Of a stretch of DNA of 64,000 nt, positions 63,169 through 64,000 are shown one piece after another. The notes beneath the pieces were generated by a model. It was not told the DNA's origin and did no database searches. It saw only the letters and a program-made list of their open reading frames with translations. The first letter of the stretch is position 1; the number at the start of each line of letters is the position of its first letter. Source of the stretch: Desulfobacteraceae bacterium (lineage in GTDB: Bacteria > Desulfobacterota > Desulfobacteria > Desulfobacterales > SURF-7). Both the position numbers and the translations under genes were made by a program. Where the stretch lies: NCBI GenBank assembly GCA_003599865.1, contig QZKS01000068.1:30501-94500 (forward strand), written 5' to 3'.

Positions 63169-64000
63169 TAATTTTTGTATTCTTTTTTGAAGATCCGGTA
63201 AAAACTGTGGGTCCACGCTGATCTTTCTAATACCAATCCCCAACAGAAAAGAAAGAAATGAAAGATCATGCGTCATTTCGCCACATACCGAGATATCGAC
63301 TTGAAATTGCCGAGCTATACGGACAATTTTTGACAGGGCCCTAAGCACAGATGGGTGGAATGGGCAGTAGTAATCAGATACCATCCGGTTTGTACGATCT
63401 ACGGCAAGCATATATTGAACAAAGTCGTTTGTCCCTATAGAAAAAAAATCCACCTCCTTTGAAAAATCTTCCATCAACTCCACAATGGCAGGCAATTCAA
63501 TCATCATCCCTATTTGGGGATGATGATTACAAGCAAATTTTTTCTCTTCAAGTTGCTGGATGCAATCAAAAACGACGTTTCTTGCTTCATAAAATTCGTC
63601 CAAGGAGGATATCATCGGAAACATAATCCTTGCTGTAGAGCCGGCATCAGATGCCGCCCGAAGGATGGCTCGAATCTGATGTTGAAAAACATCTTTATGC
63701 TTTAGTGAAAAACGGATAGAACGCATCCCCAACTCCGGATTCTGCTCCTCCGGCATATCAAAATAAGCCAATGTTTTTTCGCCACCCACATCTAAGGTCC
63801 GAATTGTGACTTCTTTTCCTTTCAGCTCATTGAATAAATGGCGATATACCAGATACTGTTCGGTTTCAGACGGAAATGTTGAACGAATCAAAAAAGGAAA
63901 TTCAGAACGGTAAAGCCCTATACCTTCTGCTTTTAATTGATTAGCGATCGAAACCTCTGTCAGAAGATTGATGTTCGCAAAAAGCTCAACCCTCGTACCA
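63088..64000 (-). CDS. ptsP: PTS enzyme I family protein, probably PtsP, C-terminal part (runs off right edge)
   Basis: Enzyme I autophosphorylates from phosphoenolpyruvate and passes phosphate to HPr. About 303 C-terminal residues are visible, all within the PEP-binding barrel: EGIGLYRSEFPFL, VTIRTLDVGGEKTLAYFD, MFPMISSLDEFYEAR, the FSIGTNDFVQYMLAVDR active-site loop and the catalytic Cys in VCGEMTHD. The FPSETEQYLVY and IRTLDVG stretches look closer to the nitrogen-PTS enzyme PtsP than to sugar-PTS PtsI. The N-terminal GAF domain that would settle it lies outside the window. Position upstream of glnD is suggestive of a nitrogen link. Confidence 0.8.
   Translation of the reverse strand, partial: GTRVELFANINLLTEVSIANQLKAEGIGLYRSEFPFLIRSTFPSETEQYLVYRHLFNELKGKEVTIRTLDVGGEKTLAYFDMPEEQNPELGMRSIRFSLKHKDVFQHQIRAILRAASDAGSTARIMFPMISSLDEFYEARNVVFDCIQQLEEKKFACNHHPQIGMMIELPAIVELMEDFSKEVDFFSIGTNDFVQYMLAVDRTNRMVSDYYCPFHPSVLRALSKIVRIARQFQVDISVCGEMTHDLSFLSFLLGIGIRKISVDPQFLPDLQKRIQKLLISDMEKYSDRLLAEASLQKIKTLIN

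Overview
The window reads as a chromosomal segment of a Gram-negative, anaerobic Desulfobacterota (deltaproteobacterial) organism, probably related to Desulfobacterales. The basis is the gene content: lipid A and BAM/Lol envelope genes, type IV pilus genes, a DHH-CBS A-adding nucleotidyltransferase, ferredoxin-domain glutamate synthase and radical SAM enzymes. The assignment is inferred from family knowledge; no rRNA or other marker is present. There are no tRNAs, insertion sequences, prophage or CRISPR arrays that I can see. Most of it looks like ordinary core chromosome.

Layout. (1) 1-10.5 kb, minus strand: an outer-membrane biogenesis operon, lysS-lolC-lolD-bamA-ompH-lpxD-fabZ-lpxA-lpxI-lpxB (lpxB runs off the left edge). 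(2) 10.5-14.3 kb, minus: a small structured-RNA candidate in front of lysS, a PilS-like kinase, pilC and a radical SAM enzyme. (3) 14.7-19.8 kb, plus: the DHH-CBS-nucleotidyltransferase, trpS, scpA and scpB, closed by a clear terminator. (4) 19.9-30 kb, mixed strands: PilZ, PocR-domain and M29-like proteins, manA, a lone receiver, a Uup-type ABC-F ATPase, YchJ, a phosphodiesterase, a cyclophilin and an SrkA-like kinase. (5) 30.1-33.8 kb, minus: a porin plus a small phosphate-binding-like protein, a radical SAM protein and a cyclic-nucleotide-binding protein. (6) 33.9-39.7 kb, minus: carA-carB-purF. (7) 39.8-64 kb: a nitrogen assimilation block.

The nitrogen block holds a three-gene glutamate synthase, gdhA, glnE, glnA, two amtB genes, glnB, glnD and a partial ptsP-like gene. 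It also carries a pilB-like ATPase and a large receiver/PEP-synthase-like protein upstream of gdhA. GlnD (uridylyltransferase), GlnB (PII), GlnE (adenylyltransferase) and GlnA (with its adenylylation tyrosine, Y398) are all present, so the classical covalent cascade controlling glutamine synthetase can be read from one stretch of DNA. No ntrB/ntrC is present in the window.

The most interesting observation is regulatory. Four transcription units (glutamate synthase, glnA, amtB and glnD-amtB-glnB) each have a sigma-54 -24/-12 promoter about 60-90 bases before the start codon (about 54 for amtB). About 75-145 bases further upstream of each promoter lies a pair of 14-bp inverted repeats of the form TNACA-N4-TGTAA. 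The two copies are 31 or 32 bp apart centre to centre in all four cases. This looks like a set of tandem enhancer sites for one sigma-54 activator, with a motif unlike the classical NtrC site. Other points of interest are the receiver/ATP-grasp protein next to gdhA, the TolB-like N-terminal domain on BamA, and the structured RNA candidate before lysS.
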